Below the pieces are notes generated by a model. That model was given only the letters and a program-made list of their open reading frames with translations. It was not told where the DNA came from and did no database searches. This document shows positions 12,236 through 24,088 of a stretch of DNA of 64,000 nucleotides, piece by piece. Source of the stretch: Anseranas semipalmata (taxonomy: Eukaryota; Chordata; Aves; Anseriformes; Anseranatidae); the NCBI GenBank assembly GCA_013399115.1, contig VXAA01001508.1, positions 1,729,849 to 1,793,848 on the forward strand, in the 5' to 3' direction. The number at the start of each line of letters is the position of its first letter. The stretch's first letter is position 1. A program made the translations under genes and the position numbers.

Positions 12236-12386
12236 GGAAGAAGCGATGCTGTCCACCTACTTCGAAACCATCAATGACTTGCTCTCCTCCTTCGGGCCGG
12301 TCCGGGACTGCTCCCGCAACAACGGCGGCTGCACTCGCAACTTCAAGTGCGTTTCGGATCGCAAGGTGGACTCGACGGGCTGCGTG
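12236..12386 (+). CDS. ASTN2: ASTN2 exon: start of first EGF-like module
   Basis: Astrotactin-2 is a neuronal membrane glycoprotein that controls surface levels of astrotactin-1 and other adhesion and synaptic proteins during glial-guided migration and at synapses. This 151-base internal exon starts after a pyrimidine tract and AG, with its first base completing a codon, and ends at GTG/gtaggt on a codon boundary. It encodes [19 protein letters not shown], followed by the opening of an EGF-like module (cysteines in DCSR, GGCT, FKCV, TGCV). The remaining cysteines of that module come from the next exon, with which it joins in phase. The match to human ASTN2 is nearly residue for residue. The upstream exon is outside the window or not recognised, so the gene is partial on the 5' side. 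ASTN1 is the main alternative, but the residues and the neighbouring TRIM32 favour ASTN2. Confidence 0.93.
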
Positions 12387-12703
12387 GTAGGTACTGGGGA
12401 TGGGACGGAGGGGATGCTGCTGCTCGCTCTCCGTGGAGGTGGCCGAGGGGATGTGTGTGGTGGTGGCTGCCCTGGCACCTCTTCGCAGTGAATCACACCT
12501 GGGAAGTTCGCCTTAAGGACCTCAGGGAAGGAGCACTGGGGCGTGGATGTGTAAAAGAAAAAAGGGTGAGGCTGAGAGTCATTTCCCTGCTCGTCAGAGA
12601 AACACAGGCTGAAAAGAGAGCCCCTCTGCTTCTCCTGCCTTGAGCTTCCCAGCGTGAAGCATCTCCCCATCCTCTTCTCCCCAGTGCCCCTCTGAGACCC
12701 TCA

Positions 12704-12770
12704 GACAAAACAAAACCCCAGCGAGCTTCGTGAAATCTGTGGCTCCGGTCTGCACGCTGCGTACAGCGTA
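12704..12770. repeat. Unclassified dispersed repeat, copy 1
   Basis: This stretch resembles 15,550-15,615 in the same orientation. Both have an aaaacaaaa(t/c)cccag(t/c)gagc block, then ggctc(c/t)ggtctgcacg and (a/g)cagcgt(a/g)c. Over the 37 bases starting at ggct I count 7 differences, mostly transitions. The family is not one I recognise. Confidence 0.5.
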
Positions 12771-14464
12771 CATCTTGCTGGCAGCGGCACTGCTGGTCGG
12801 GGTGAGGAGCCTGAAACGTGGGGCAGAGCCTCGGGAAGCTGCCAGGGGAAGCTGGAGCAGCTCCGGCTGCAGGAGCCCGCAATAAGACAATTATTAGCAC
12901 GGGAATACGCATACACCCGCTGAGAGGGGAAGCGTCCATCAGGCTGCCTGCTGTGTTTGCGGCATAGGGGACCACAGCGTGTGCCCCGAGCCCCCAGCCC
13001 CTGCTCCGCAGCCCCCAGCTGCCGCGGGCTGAGCCCGTCACCCCTGCCCGCCGCCGAGGCAGGAGTTAAGTGTCTCTTTATTTATTGAAGATGTTTATAC
13101 ACGGCAGCAGCCTGGAAAGGTCAGGCTGGAGTGGTGCCGTCTCCGGGGTGGCGTTTTCATTATCCCCTTCTCCGATTGCTTGTTAAGGCCATTTAGCACG
13201 ACAGCCTGATGTGTCACGGGCAGCGCTCGGCCCTGCAGCGCCCGCCGTCTCCTCCTTTCTATTCCTCCCCCTTTTGTGCTTTCTTTTTCCATTGTTGTTT
13301 TCTTTTGTTCTGGTCCTTTCCAGGGAGGGGCTCAGTTTCAGGCATTTTTTTTTCTTTTCCCCCCTTTTTTTGGGTGTCATTTTGCTCTGAAAACTAATGT
13401 GCCTCCCAGACACTGTCAGAAACAATCGGGGCTCTGATTGCCCTGTGCCGCTGGGAAGAGATGCCTCTTTTTAAAAGTCAAGATATATTAAGATAGAAAT
13501 TGTCAATAAATTACAGGCCTAGCGTTCACCATGCCGGCACACAGAGCGGCAGAAATTGAAAACTGTGTCACTCAGGGAAAATAACCCCCCCTGCTTTTAT
13601 AATGGCTAAATGTATTTAAAGAGAACAAAACGTATCCGGCAGGAGGGCCAGAGAAAGGAATGGGAAATCACCTTGGGGCACATCCTGCTCCCCAAAAAGC
13701 CATGGGCGAGAGGCGCTGCCCAGGGCTGCAGGGGTGGCAGGGACCCCGTGCCCCCCATCACGCCAGGTCCCGGGGCCGTGCATCCAGTGCTGCCCTGGCA
13801 GGGGATGTGCAGGGAGAAGAGACGGCCGCAGAGGTGCCCATCCCTCCCTGTGGCTCCTTTTCCCCCAAAGCCTGGGGACAGCAGCGCTGGGCCATGTAAC
13901 GGAGGGCTGGTTTCATCCCCGCTGTGATGTGGGGAGAGTTAATGCAGCCCTCCCCGCGGGAGACACGCTGGAGCTGCTCTGCAAACGGCCTCACTCTCTG
14001 TAGTTCGGGAAATTGCCTTTTCTCCCCTCTATCCTGCTTGCTGGCACGGAGCATCGGCGGGAGCCGGGCGGGGAGTTTGGAGGTGCAGCAGCGCTCGGAT
14101 GCAGCCGCATCGCCCCCTGCTCTGCCCCCCCGCTGCCGTTTGTGCAGCATTTTGCACCCATTGGTGGCTTGCAGGTGCCCAGGAATTGCAGCACTGCAAG
14201 CAAAGGTGGCTGTTTCCTGGGAAAAAGCATAATCCAGCGATTTCCCCCAGCCGGGCTCCCTATGGGCTGTGCTCGTGGCGCGGGGTGGGACAGCAAGTGA
14301 TGGGAGCTGAGTTTCTGACCCAGCCACAACCTTCGCGTGTGACCTTGTGTCCCCCTCGGCCCCAGTCACTTGGTGCCGATGTCTCCTCCTCATCCGCCCC
14401 TTCTCTCCAAGTCTGCGGGCGTGAGCTGGCTCTCCCAGTGCCAGGAGGGATGGGGTCATTTGCT

Positions 14465-14990
14465 GCACATTTGCAGGGATGTCAGTTGGTTTTAAAGCTG
14501 AACTGCTGTGAACTCAATTTGCCAATTTGGTAAGTGCTATGGGCAATATCGGGATGTAATTTAATTAAACTATCCCCTTTTTATAGAGTTCAGGGAGCAC
14601 TCGCATACTAATTTTAGCACTAGGTTTGCTTCAGCTTTACTCTGGACACTGTTTCTCAAATCATGACATGTTGTTAATCTTTACCAGTCAACAGTTTATT
14701 AATTTGCCGAGGACCACAGAAGTATATAATCAGTGGTTCATCAATCAAGGTTAAATCCAACAAATGTTCCAGGCAGGTACTGAGCATAAAATATACATGT
14801 GGGCTTGTAAGCAATTAATACACACCAGAGCCAGAGCCTAGCAGCTCAACCAGGGAACAGTGCAAATCTCAAAGACTTCTTATTCCTTTTATTTATAATC
14901 ATCATCTGTTACCAGTTCCTTCGTGCCGTTAACACAGCTTCCAGTAATTCTGCGATGATCGAGGATGCATTTATCTCAGGGCTTTTTAGC
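14465..14990. promoter_or_regulatory. AT-rich block, candidate conserved enhancer
   Basis: About 500 bases of AT-rich, non-repetitive DNA with many homeodomain and POU-like cores (tttaattaaac, gtttattaatttgcc, gtatataatcag, caattaatac). It is flanked by GC-rich sequence and has no coding frame. The composition contrast suggests a conserved non-coding element, but conservation itself cannot be seen here. Confidence 0.35.
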
Positions 14991-15549
14991 GGTGCGGTCT
15001 CTGCCATCACCTAATTGTTTGGCCTTCGAAGGACTTGTTTAAGATGTCGGGGGCAGATGCCTGCAGATATTGGTCAGGAGCTCTTCCAGGTCGGTCTCCT
15101 TCGGCTTATGAAGGAGACACGAGCACGTCGCTCCGTTAAAACCCTGCGTGCAAGGAGGCACCTGGGAGACCCGAGGCTCGGAACCGCGGTCTCAGCGCTG
15201 ATGCTGCCTCTATGGGAAGAGTGATTCCCAGGGCTACTGCTGCCAGCTTCCCACAGGGCTCTCTTTTTTCCCTCTTCTCATGTTTTTTCTGTTATTTTTC
15301 CTTGTACCCAGTAGATGGCATTAGTGCATAATGGTTTTCTGCAGTTCTTTACTTATCGGAGGGTTTTTATTGCTTGGTTAATTTTAAAAAGTACGAGTTG
15401 CCACCTTGCTAACACCTGTGTTTGGACTTGCTAACTGGAGCCTTGCCTCTGAGCCCTACCTTGCAACATAACAAAACAGCCCCCAAACTCTAGAAAACGT
15501 ATCTGTTTCCATATTGCTGATGGGGCAGAGGAAGCCACAGGCATTTCCC

Positions 15550-15615
15550 AGGAAAACAAAATCCCAGTGAGCGTCTCTAAACCCAGTGGCTCTGGTCTGC
15601 ACGTTGAGTGCAGCG
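15550..15615. repeat. Unclassified dispersed repeat, copy 2
   Basis: This is the second copy of the element at 12,704-12,770. The shared part begins at gaaaacaaaatcccagtgagc and continues through ggctctggtctgcacg. The similarity fades on both sides, so the full element borders are not defined. Confidence 0.5.
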
Positions 15616-16639
15616 TGCGTGTTGTGCCATCTTCCAGGGATCCCAGCAAACCAGGAGAAACCATACAGGAGGAACAAGTGCGTGTCTGAGCCCCGCGTGC
15701 CTCTCAGGATGGGGTCTCACCACCGTGAGGACCTCCGGGAGAAGCAGGAGGGCACGTGTTGTCCAGACAGTGGTGAGGAAGGCAGCTGAGGGTCCCACAT
15801 CCAGGTAGCAGCACAAGGAAGCCCCTTGTTTCCCTGCTGTGCAAGCGACTTTGCTGCAGCAGGTGGATGCAAGGGTGAGGTTTGATGGTTCCTGTGCCAC
15901 AGTCCATCGAGCAGGGCTTGATCAGGCCCACAGCACCATCTGAGAGGTGTCAGCAAGAGGAAAGGGACCAGGCACTCAGCACTGCTCTCTTACACATTAA
16001 ATCCAGCTAGTTGGCACCATCTTACTGCTCTCAGACTGAGGTCCTACTAGCAGAAATGTATTTCTAATTTAAGCAAAAAAAATGCAGTTTGGCTCCAAGC
16101 ACAATATAATCTGCTCTTCTTCATGATCATGGGGTCAACCGTCAGGTAGGAGAGGGTTTGGCCCCATGGTGCACAGATGGGCTCTTGATTACAGTGTGGC
16201 CCACGCTGTGACACCTGTGCTGTGTCACTCCTGGCCTTTTTAGACATAGAAGGAAAAGAATTTGGCATGGTCCACACAGACGTGTAAGCCATAGCTCAGC
16301 CTGTCTGGAGCTAATCCTTCCCTTTTGCTCTCTTCCACATCAAAACGATGGGCTGTTCCTTAGCCACTGCAACACAGCGCAGAGAAATGGCTTAATTGAA
16401 CAGTGTAACCATTTCATGGGGAAATGGGATTAGAAATGAGGGAGCAGGCCAGGGGCCTCTCCAGTCTCCTCCGTCCAGCACAAGTCATCCAGGGGCTTCT
16501 TGGGGACCGAGGAGAGCAGAGAGGTTCCTCAAAATGAAGCGGGTAAAGCTGAGCACTGATATTCTGTGGGGACGCCGGGGGTTTGGGAGTTTGAGCCCAA
16601 ACCAAAAATCTATGCAGAAATCTCCCATGTGCAAATTCC

Positions 16640-16960
16640 AGAATATATTAGTTCAAAACATCTCCTTCCTATGAAGGAGGGGGAAATGTTTCATTCCAAC
16701 ATTATCGTCTGGAGTTTTATGTTATATGTTACATTATCCCAGTGTACAGCCTGAAATAAAAACAAAATTAAGCAGTGGAAACTAAAACATTTCAACCTTG
16801 TCAAAATTAAATGCTTTCCTAATTTCCCAATGAATTTCGAGATGTAATTGATGGAATCCCATAAAGCACTTAAGCTTCATCAAATCTGCATTTTCTGACA
16901 GACAATTGTTCGTTGAAAAATAAAAACTCATCCGTCCCTGCCTTAAGAGGCACCTAGCTA
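16640..16960. promoter_or_regulatory. AT-rich block, candidate conserved enhancer
   Basis: The stretch is AT-rich and non-repetitive, with motifs such as aaattaagcag, cctaatttccc, gatgtaattgatgg and gacaattgttcg. It is unlike the GC-rich sequence on both sides. No exon or repeat is recognised. The call rests on composition only. Confidence 0.3.
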
Positions 16961-19320
16961 ATTATGGAGAGATGCACAACACGCAGGGGAGGGAGATGGG
17001 GAGGGAACCGTTCTTTTCTAATCCCTTTAAAGTTTAGCTGGCTCCTTGAAGCAGAAGATTACTACTTATGCATATTATGGTTGGAAGTAGAAGCCCCTGG
17101 TGCTGTTGAGATGGAGGCACTGAGATGAGCTGGAGGTCTCTGACTGCGCTGGAAAGAGGTAATTTAGGTGATAAAACCCCATCTTCTCCAGCCCTGGCTC
17201 TTGCAGTGGCATTCCTCGGAGCTCACCAGTTGGCACCAGCCCTCTCCCCCCTGCTCCCCAACAGACTGGGATGCTTCGTGTGTTCTGGTCACATCACACC
17301 TGGTTTGGGTCCCTGGCTTTGGTTTGGGTCACTGATTTTGGCAGGTAGTGCTGTGCCCAGGCTGTATGCTGGGGGTCAGCTGAGGCTGTAGTTGAATTTC
17401 TGGTCTCCCAAAGGGTTTTGGAGGTGCCAGGCTCTCCTGTGTGTGTGGGAAGGGAAGCACTCCAATGGGCAGGAGCTGACAGTGTGCTCCAAAACGTGCT
17501 GGCACAGTGTCCTGGGGACACACCGAGCAGCGTGAGCTGCCGCAGCATGTGCTTTGGAACCTGCAAGACAGATGGATTTGATTTTCTGTGGCTAAAATAA
17601 TGATTGATGATCTTGAGATGGAAAAGGAAACAGGGAGGAAAGAGTAGGAAGAAAATGACTGTTATTTCAGCAAACGGTTGTAACGTTGCCCTCCAGGAAG
17701 CATGTTCCCTGCAGCGGGGCTCTGGGGGCAGCGAAGGCATCGCTGCCCCGAGGAGGGGACAGAGGGAGAGCAAAGGGGCCAGCAGAGCCCCAGAGGGCCT
17801 TGGGTGCCAGGGGAGCGGAGGCAGAACAAGCCAAAGCTGTCTAAATATGTATATATATGGACACAAAGGAGTGTAATGCATTTGTATCATTTCTGAGCTC
17901 CAGCAAGTAAATAAAATACATGCCAGCGCATAGTTTGGAGCTCATTAAAATGCTGGCACTTGCTGGTACCTCAGCAGTGCCTCGCAGTAATGGTTTTGTT
18001 TCACACTGGAGAGGCTCCTCGGTGCTGAGCAAGGGTGTCTCTAACGCAGGTGGGTTCAGCAGGGCCTTCGGACTCTTTCACACACAGCGAGTATTGGAGC
18101 AGATCTGTTCTTCTGTCCATCTGTCTGTCCATCCGGCCATGGAGGAGTTGGTCCATTTGTGCTCTGACTAGCTGAGCATGTCATGGATGGATTTGGTGTT
18201 GCAAATTAAACTCCCCGTGGCCACACCGTGTCCCTTCGTGCAAGACCCCGGCCAGCCCGCTGCCCGCACAGGGCCGGCTCCGCGGGACGCGTTAGCTCAG
18301 GTGGGCACGCGCGAGGAGTCCCGGCTGTTGTCTCTGACAAAAAGGCTGCTAACGTTGGGAAAACAGAGCGGAATAATAAAAAGGGCAGTTTACTCTCTAC
18401 CGAAACACTTTATTAAATATTCTTTTTTTAAATAACAGAAAAGAGGAGCGGAGCTGTGAGCGCTGCCAGGCAGTGCTGCGGCAGAGCTGGCTTCTCTCGT
18501 CGGGGGGGTCCGTGTCGGTAATGAGAGGCGCGTTTTGTTTCCAGTGACCCCGTCGCCCGTCTCGCTGCTAATGAGCTTTGCAAACAAGAAAGAAAAGAAA
18601 GGGCCTTTGCTCACTGACACCAACAGTCCAGATAGATGTTTTCCTAAGAAACATTCTTGTGCGGATTGTGGCGGATGCTCGCTTGCTTTCCCCTTGGAAA
18701 GGGGCTTCCTCCTGTTGTGTCTGCCCTGGCTTTGCTGAGGGTGGTGGCAGTGGTCAGGGGCACAGTGCCGAGTCCTGGGAGGCGGTGGCCACGCGATGAT
18801 GTCCTGCTGTGGGGACAGCGTGGGCCACGGCGATCCGTTCGGTTTTAAATGGCAGTGCGGCTGGCTCGGGAACACTTGAGCACACGCAGGCAGGGCTCCC
18901 GTGCCCTCTGCCACTCCGTGTCACCTCGATGACATCATTTAAAAGGGAAAAAAGCACACTGCTCTGAAAACCAGGTAAAAATAGCATGTTCTTGTTCAGC
19001 ATCTCAGCTCCCTGGGTGTGCTTAGAATCTGTTTTGCTGACTGCAGTGACAATAATCAGGACCTTGGTGCTCTGCCCGGCACGGACAAGGGGGAAGAGCC
19101 GAAGTCCACCCATGCCATCAGCAAAATGTGCACTGAGGTGCTGTTGGCTCCTATCGGCAGGAGCAGGGCCGCGGCTTCATGGCTGTGGGTCACATTCAGT
19201 CTGCAGGATCTGTGTTATCCGTGATAATACACAAGAAGACAAGAAGCTCAGTCTTCTTTCCAGTCCCAAGAGCAATCTTCAGGGTGAGCCATCATCACAG
19301 AGAAACCGATTCATTCATGC

Positions 19321-19380
19321 TGTTGGGCTTGATGGTCTTGAAGGTCTTTCCCAACCTAAACAGTTCTATGATTCCTGTAT
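19321..19380 (+). mobile_element. CR1 LINE 3' end, truncated
   Basis: The run ttgggcttgatggtcttgaa, then ggtctttcccaacctaaaca and gttctatgattcc, is the characteristic 3' terminus of avian CR1 retrotransposons, in plus orientation, with one copy of the ATTCTATG-type end repeat. Only about 60 bases remain, which is typical of heavily 5'-truncated CR1 copies. It is not coding and cannot move. Confidence 0.88.
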
Positions 19381-21778
19381 AGGCTGAGTGGATCTGCAGG
19401 ACAGCAGAATATCATCGGTATGCTGATGTCTTCTCCATGGCTTTCCAGGGCAGTGGCAAGCCGGAGTCTCCCCATCTCCGCTTTCCTCTCTGCAGCAGGG
19501 GCCAAGCACCAAACCCACTTCCCCGGCTGTGAGGTTCATGTTTTTGCTGGTCAGACCCCCCAGTGAAGGACGGGCCAGGAGTCTGAAGCAAGTTCCTTTG
19601 GTGCCAGCATCAGGAGCCATGCTGGTCCAACATGGAAATCCTTTGAGCGGCTGGCTTGTGGGTGGTGGGACCCCTTTGCTCTCTTGAGAAAACAGCCAGA
19701 TCCTGTTTCGGAGCGGGCGGCAGGGCTGCTGGGGGGCCACATCTTGCCAGCTTCCCCAGTGGAGTAGGGCAGGACGTGTCACCCGCGATTGCCCAGACAG
19801 AATTATTGGCTGAGTTACTTATTGATTTTCTAATCATTTTCAGACGCAGCCCCCCATCCTGTGTCACTGCCAAGGCAGATCACAAATTGAACTGCAGCTG
19901 AATTGATGTGGGATTGATTAAAACTCTCAGTAATTATTGGTTCTCTGCTGCCCAAGCCAGACAAATCAATGTCAGCAATAACAGATATGGTCCTATATAA
20001 AAGCCCAGAAAACACAGAGCAAGTGCTGTTTTTGTAAGTCTGCCTGGGAGCCCAGTGCAACCCTGCGGCACAGCCAGGGAGGCCAGGTTAGCACATGGCA
20101 GCTTTTTTCTGGGTAATTTCTGACTGTCACCCTGTGGACAAGAGCACAGTGGCATCCAAATGGGCTTTAGCTTTTTCTCTGCCCTAATCTATCCATGGGA
20201 CATCCTGATTGCAAATCCCCTGCTCTGCAGACAGGGAGATCTGTAGTGAAGGTTTATCATGCCAACGAGTCTCAGCCGCGGCTGATCCCCTGGCTGTCAT
20301 CCTGTAGCTCCTGCTGCCTTCAGCTCCCATCGGCTCCCTCCAGCATCCTGGAGGGTATCCCGGGAAGTCCAGCGGGGACTTGGGCAGAGCCCAGCTGGGA
20401 CACACCGGACCTGGGAGCGGAGCCGTGGCCGCAGTGCCGCATGTCCTCATGGAGATACGTCTCTGCCTCTTTGCACAGCTCTTATTGTACTGTGGGGCCC
20501 GCAGACTAGGAGGAGACTGCAGCAGATAAGTATGATGTACACGGAGTCACAAACACACTTATCCCCATCCTGTTTCCCAGGCAGCTCAGTGCTGAAAAGC
20601 ACGGATTGTTCTAAGTATCCTCCCCTCCTTCATATTTATTCTGTTTATGCAGCAAGACAGCTTCCTGCTCCCGTGCCTCCCGCCACTGCGTGCCGAGGCA
20701 GTGCGGCTGCTTCCAGGGCTGCCTCGGGGCCTGCCCTGCTCCCTGCAGGCGGCAGTGCCATGCTCCTGAGCCCTCTGGCTCGAAAAGCCCCGTGCCTCCC
20801 CGCTTTCCACCATACCCGGTGCCTGCGAGGCCGGTGCCAATATCCACGAGGCTCAGAGCTGAGGGCACGGGGCTGCGGGGCATCGCTAGCGCTGCAGACC
20901 GGCAGAAGCAGCTCTGACGCTGTCGCAGCAGGGAATGGCAGGGTCGCAGCAGGGAACGATGCGGTGTGTTAGGAGGTGGAGAGAAGCTTCTCCGGGCTGG
21001 GCCAGGCCTCCCTGGAGTGCTTTTCCGACGTCCTGTGCGGGCAGTTTGCTGCTCAACAGCCATGAGCCAGGCTTGGCAGCCGTCTGCTGTCGGGACCCTG
21101 CCTGTGACAGCAAGCGCGGGGTCCAGGGGCTCCTGAACTTTTATTAATATGTATGGTGTTTTGCTCGCACGGAAAATTGATTTTCTTTTTTAAGCACAAA
21201 GTATAGTGGTTTTATAACCTTTCTTCTGCTTGACAGAGGCCATTTATAACCTGCCTTCATCACTACCTGAACAAGCTCCAGTCTAACTCATCTTCAAGAA
21301 ATTCCATAATGCATTTTTAATTGCAAGCTGTTCCTCAGCAAGATTTATTTATTTTTTCAAGGACTGGCCTTTTTGTTGTTGTTTGTGTGCGTGTGTGTTT
21401 GGCAAAAAGGGATAAATAACGGGAGTGGAATAGAAGAGTGCTTTAATCTAGGTGACAATTTATTGATAGCATTTGCTGCCTGCTGGCTTTTATCTTTTGG
21501 GACAAGGAAAGCCAGCTGGGGAACTGAAATTAGAACCCGGAACAGGATCCCTGCTTGTGTGAATCAGCACGCTTCCCTCAAATGCTGAAAAATGTTCCAA
21601 GTAGTCGGGGCTGTGAGCCTGTCCTCCTCGGTTCCATCCTTCTCCGGAGTGAGGATGGGGATGTGGTCTTTCTCCCCCCACAAACCCCTCTAGCTCTTGG
21701 GTGGGTCATGGGCAACCGCCTGGCTGTGGCTGCAGGGGACCCAGGGGTGACCTCACCGTGTGCCCTCTCTCGCTGCAG

Positions 21779-21945
21779 TGCCCCGAGGACCTCCGACCCA
21801 TGAAGGATGGCACCGGCTGCTACGACTACTCCAAAGGCATCGACTGCTCCGATGGCTTCAACGGCGGCTGTGAGCAGCTCTGTCTCCAGCAGACCCTCCC
21901 GCTGCCCCACGACCCCTCGTCCAGCACCATCTTCATGTTCTGCGG
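21779..21945 (+). CDS. ASTN2: ASTN2 exon: end of EGF-like 1 and start of EGF-like 2
   Basis: This 167-base exon begins on a codon boundary after ctcgctgcag and ends with two bases of a split glycine codon before gtgagt. It encodes [20 protein letters not shown], which completes the first EGF-like module, and then [18 protein letters not shown] up to FMFCG, which opens the second. The frame joins the preceding exon (phase 0) and the next exon (phase 2) without a shift. The sequence follows human ASTN2 closely. In the mature protein this region is extracellular or luminal, where cysteine pairs form the EGF folds. Confidence 0.94.
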
Positions 21946-23362
21946 GTGAGTCCCGTGCCACGCTCCCATTTCTCCCATTCGCAGCTAAATAACCCATTCC
22001 CTTCCCCGTCATCACCAACCCTCCTCCTGTGCCGCCCGGCCCCAAGCCATCGCATCTCGCAGGGGAGCTGGGTGCCCAACAGACAGGCTTTTTGTGGATC
22101 CAGCTTGCAGCAGGCACCCGGTTTGCCTACGGGCAAAAGCGAACGCAAGCGCGAGAAGCCAGGCGAGCAGATGCACCCTCCTCATCTCCCCCACCGGGAC
22201 CGTGACGGTACGGTTCGATCTGTGACTCACCGCGAACGTACCCAAAAATTGTACATTGCGTGTCGGAGGGGGAAGGTGGAGGACTTGTTTTCTTTAAAAA
22301 CTACTTCCCCCCCCTCGCCTTGTGACTCTCTTAAAATAGAGTTTCATCCCTGATTTTGGCCGGGATCCTATAATCCTACACAATTTAGCGTTTTCTCTCA
22401 GGAAAATCTCCCCGGCTGCGGTATGCTCTAAAAGGAGTGCAGTGATTATCTGGCTTTACGCTGCACAGCTGCAGAAGGCGTCATCCATCACCCGCGCTGT
22501 CCCACACCAGCCCCGGCGCAGGGCTCTGCAGGCTGCGTCCATCTGCTGGCTCGCGCCGGCACTTCTCAGGAACCTCCTTCGTGTCTTTGTGGGAAGGATT
22601 AGGGTGAAGGAGGGGAAAAGGAGCCCTTCTGGGGAGGAGTTGCCCATGAGAGAGCTGTACGTGCATGGAGAGGAGTGGGAAGGTGTGCAGCTCTGAGGAA
22701 TGCCTGCAGGTGCAGCGCAGACATCCTGCAGCGCTCCCCGGGGAGGAGCTGGCCGTGGCAGAAAGCTGCTTGCTTTTTTTTCCCCCTTTTATTTTTTCTT
22801 CTTTTTTTTTATTATTGTTTAGCAGCACAGAGCGGCTGAGTCACTGAGAGAGCACGCTGCCTCCACCGTGCCTGCGAGGGGGTTGGAAATCCATATGGGC
22901 ACCAGCAACCTCTGCAGGGAGGGTCGGGAAGCCTGGGGACATTGTATGGTCTCCGTCTGAGCCCACACCAGGCAGCAGGGTTGGGATTTCAGTCATCTGT
23001 CCGCAAGGACAGAGAGTTTTTCCCTTGCTTTTTGTATAATCCCTTCTCAAGGCAAAGCTGCGCCGGTGGAACGGGCTGGGAGAAGCATGACAGACAGACA
23101 GAGTTTCACTTGCAGCAGAAAAACACGGTGGAGGAATAGGAGAGGGGCTCAAGCCCGGACAGCGGTGGGATTGAGGTCAGCAGAGCGCTGCCAGTGCGGA
23201 GAGGAAGGGGCAGGCAAGGGGGATGGAAGTTTCCTCATTGACTGGGAGCTGCAATGCTGAGGGAAAGGCAGAAGAAGGGGAGAAGGAGGGGAGCAGCATG
23301 AGCACACACCAAAGATGCCACTGATCTCTTTGGTGTCTGTAGTTGAATCACATCCCTGCTGT

Positions 23363-23440
23363 CTGCCTCGGTTTCCCTCACTGCACATGAGAGATAAGAT
23401 GTGTCTTACCCACAAGGTGCTTGAAAGCAGGACTGAGGAA
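23363..23440 (+). repeat. MIR-like SINE remnant
   Basis: The run ctgcctcggtttccctcact, followed by gagataagatgtgtcttaccc and an aaggtgcttgaaag end, follows the MIR pattern (CTGTGCCTCAGTTTCCTCATC, then GATAATAATAGTACCTACC). The copy is diverged, in plus orientation. Confidence 0.45.
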
Positions 23441-24033
23441 CAAAGAGCAACCACGCAGGAGCTGCATCCTTGCAGGAGGGCACTGATATGACAAAAACAG
23501 GGAAGCAACTCCGGATTTCGCTTTGCTTTTGCCTGGGGAACATCAGTGCCTGCACTGTAGCAACATCAGAGGGCATCGGGGGGTTGGGGCTGTCTTAAGA
23601 ACGGAGCAAATGATGCACGGTGGGCTCAGCTCTGCTCTGCGGCGTGGGGGCGATTGCCAGGCACGAGGCTGCAGGTGGCCGGGGTCATCCTGCAGAGCGT
23701 GGCACAGCCTGAGCCCTGCAGCCCCCATGCTGCTGGGGAAGCTGCTGCAGGTGTCAGCGGCGCTTGGGCTGCCTGCGGGGCCGGGGCGGTGTGCTGGCTG
23801 CTCCGGGAATAGCCGGGATTAATGCCCAGCCCGGCGCTCACCTGCTGCAGCTCTCCCCATCATTGGCTCAGCACACAAATGCTGGAAATGGTTGTGTTTT
23901 AGCATCCTTGCAAAACCCAGGCCCCTGCAGAACACAGCACCAAGAGGCTCAGTGTCCCTGCTGGGTACCCGGCTGGGTTCAGCACCCTGTCCCCATGCTC
24001 ATCCTGCAGCCCCACCGCACCCAGGGGCTGAGG

Positions 24034-24057
24034 TTAGGGTTAGGGTTAGCGTTAGGG
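24034..24057 (+). repeat. Interstitial telomeric repeat, (TTAGGG)4 with one change
   Basis: Four hexamer units occur in the plus orientation: TTAGGG, TTAGGG, TTAGCG, TTAGGG. The array ends 31 bases before the ASTN2 exon that starts at 24,089. Short internal telomeric arrays mark old break repair or telomerase-mediated insertion. The G-triplets here would also be present in ASTN2 pre-mRNA close to a splice site. Confidence 0.92.
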
Positions 24058-24088
24058 TCCCTCTGACGTGGCTCATGGTGCCCCGCAG

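Larger units (their letters stand above)
12387..21778 (+). other. ASTN2: ASTN2 intron (9.4 kb)
   Basis: The intron runs from gtaggt to cgctgcag and is phase 0. It holds two copies of an unclassified repeat (near 12,704-12,770 and 15,550-15,615), a CR1 3' fragment (19,321-19,380), pyrimidine-rich DNA at 13,250-13,380 and AT-rich candidate enhancers at 14,465-14,990 and 16,640-16,960. A minus-strand frame of 236 codons at 13,758-14,468 has no recognisable domains and is treated as chance. I see no further exon. Confidence 0.8.
21946..24088 (+). other. ASTN2: ASTN2 intron (2.1 kb)
   Basis: The intron runs from gtgagt to ccccgcag. It contains a MIR-like remnant (23,363-23,440) and a short interstitial telomeric repeat (24,034-24,057) near its 3' end. 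The acceptor has a weak pyrimidine tract. A CTGAC stretch at 24,063-24,067 is a good branch-point candidate 22-23 bases before the exon. No other exon is seen. Confidence 0.85.

Noticed and set aside
13758..14468. 236-codon minus-strand open frame
   Set aside because: It shows no recognisable domain, has low-complexity Arg/Gly/Ala/Pro composition typical of chance frames in GC-rich DNA, and lies inside an ASTN2 intron without splice or promoter signals.
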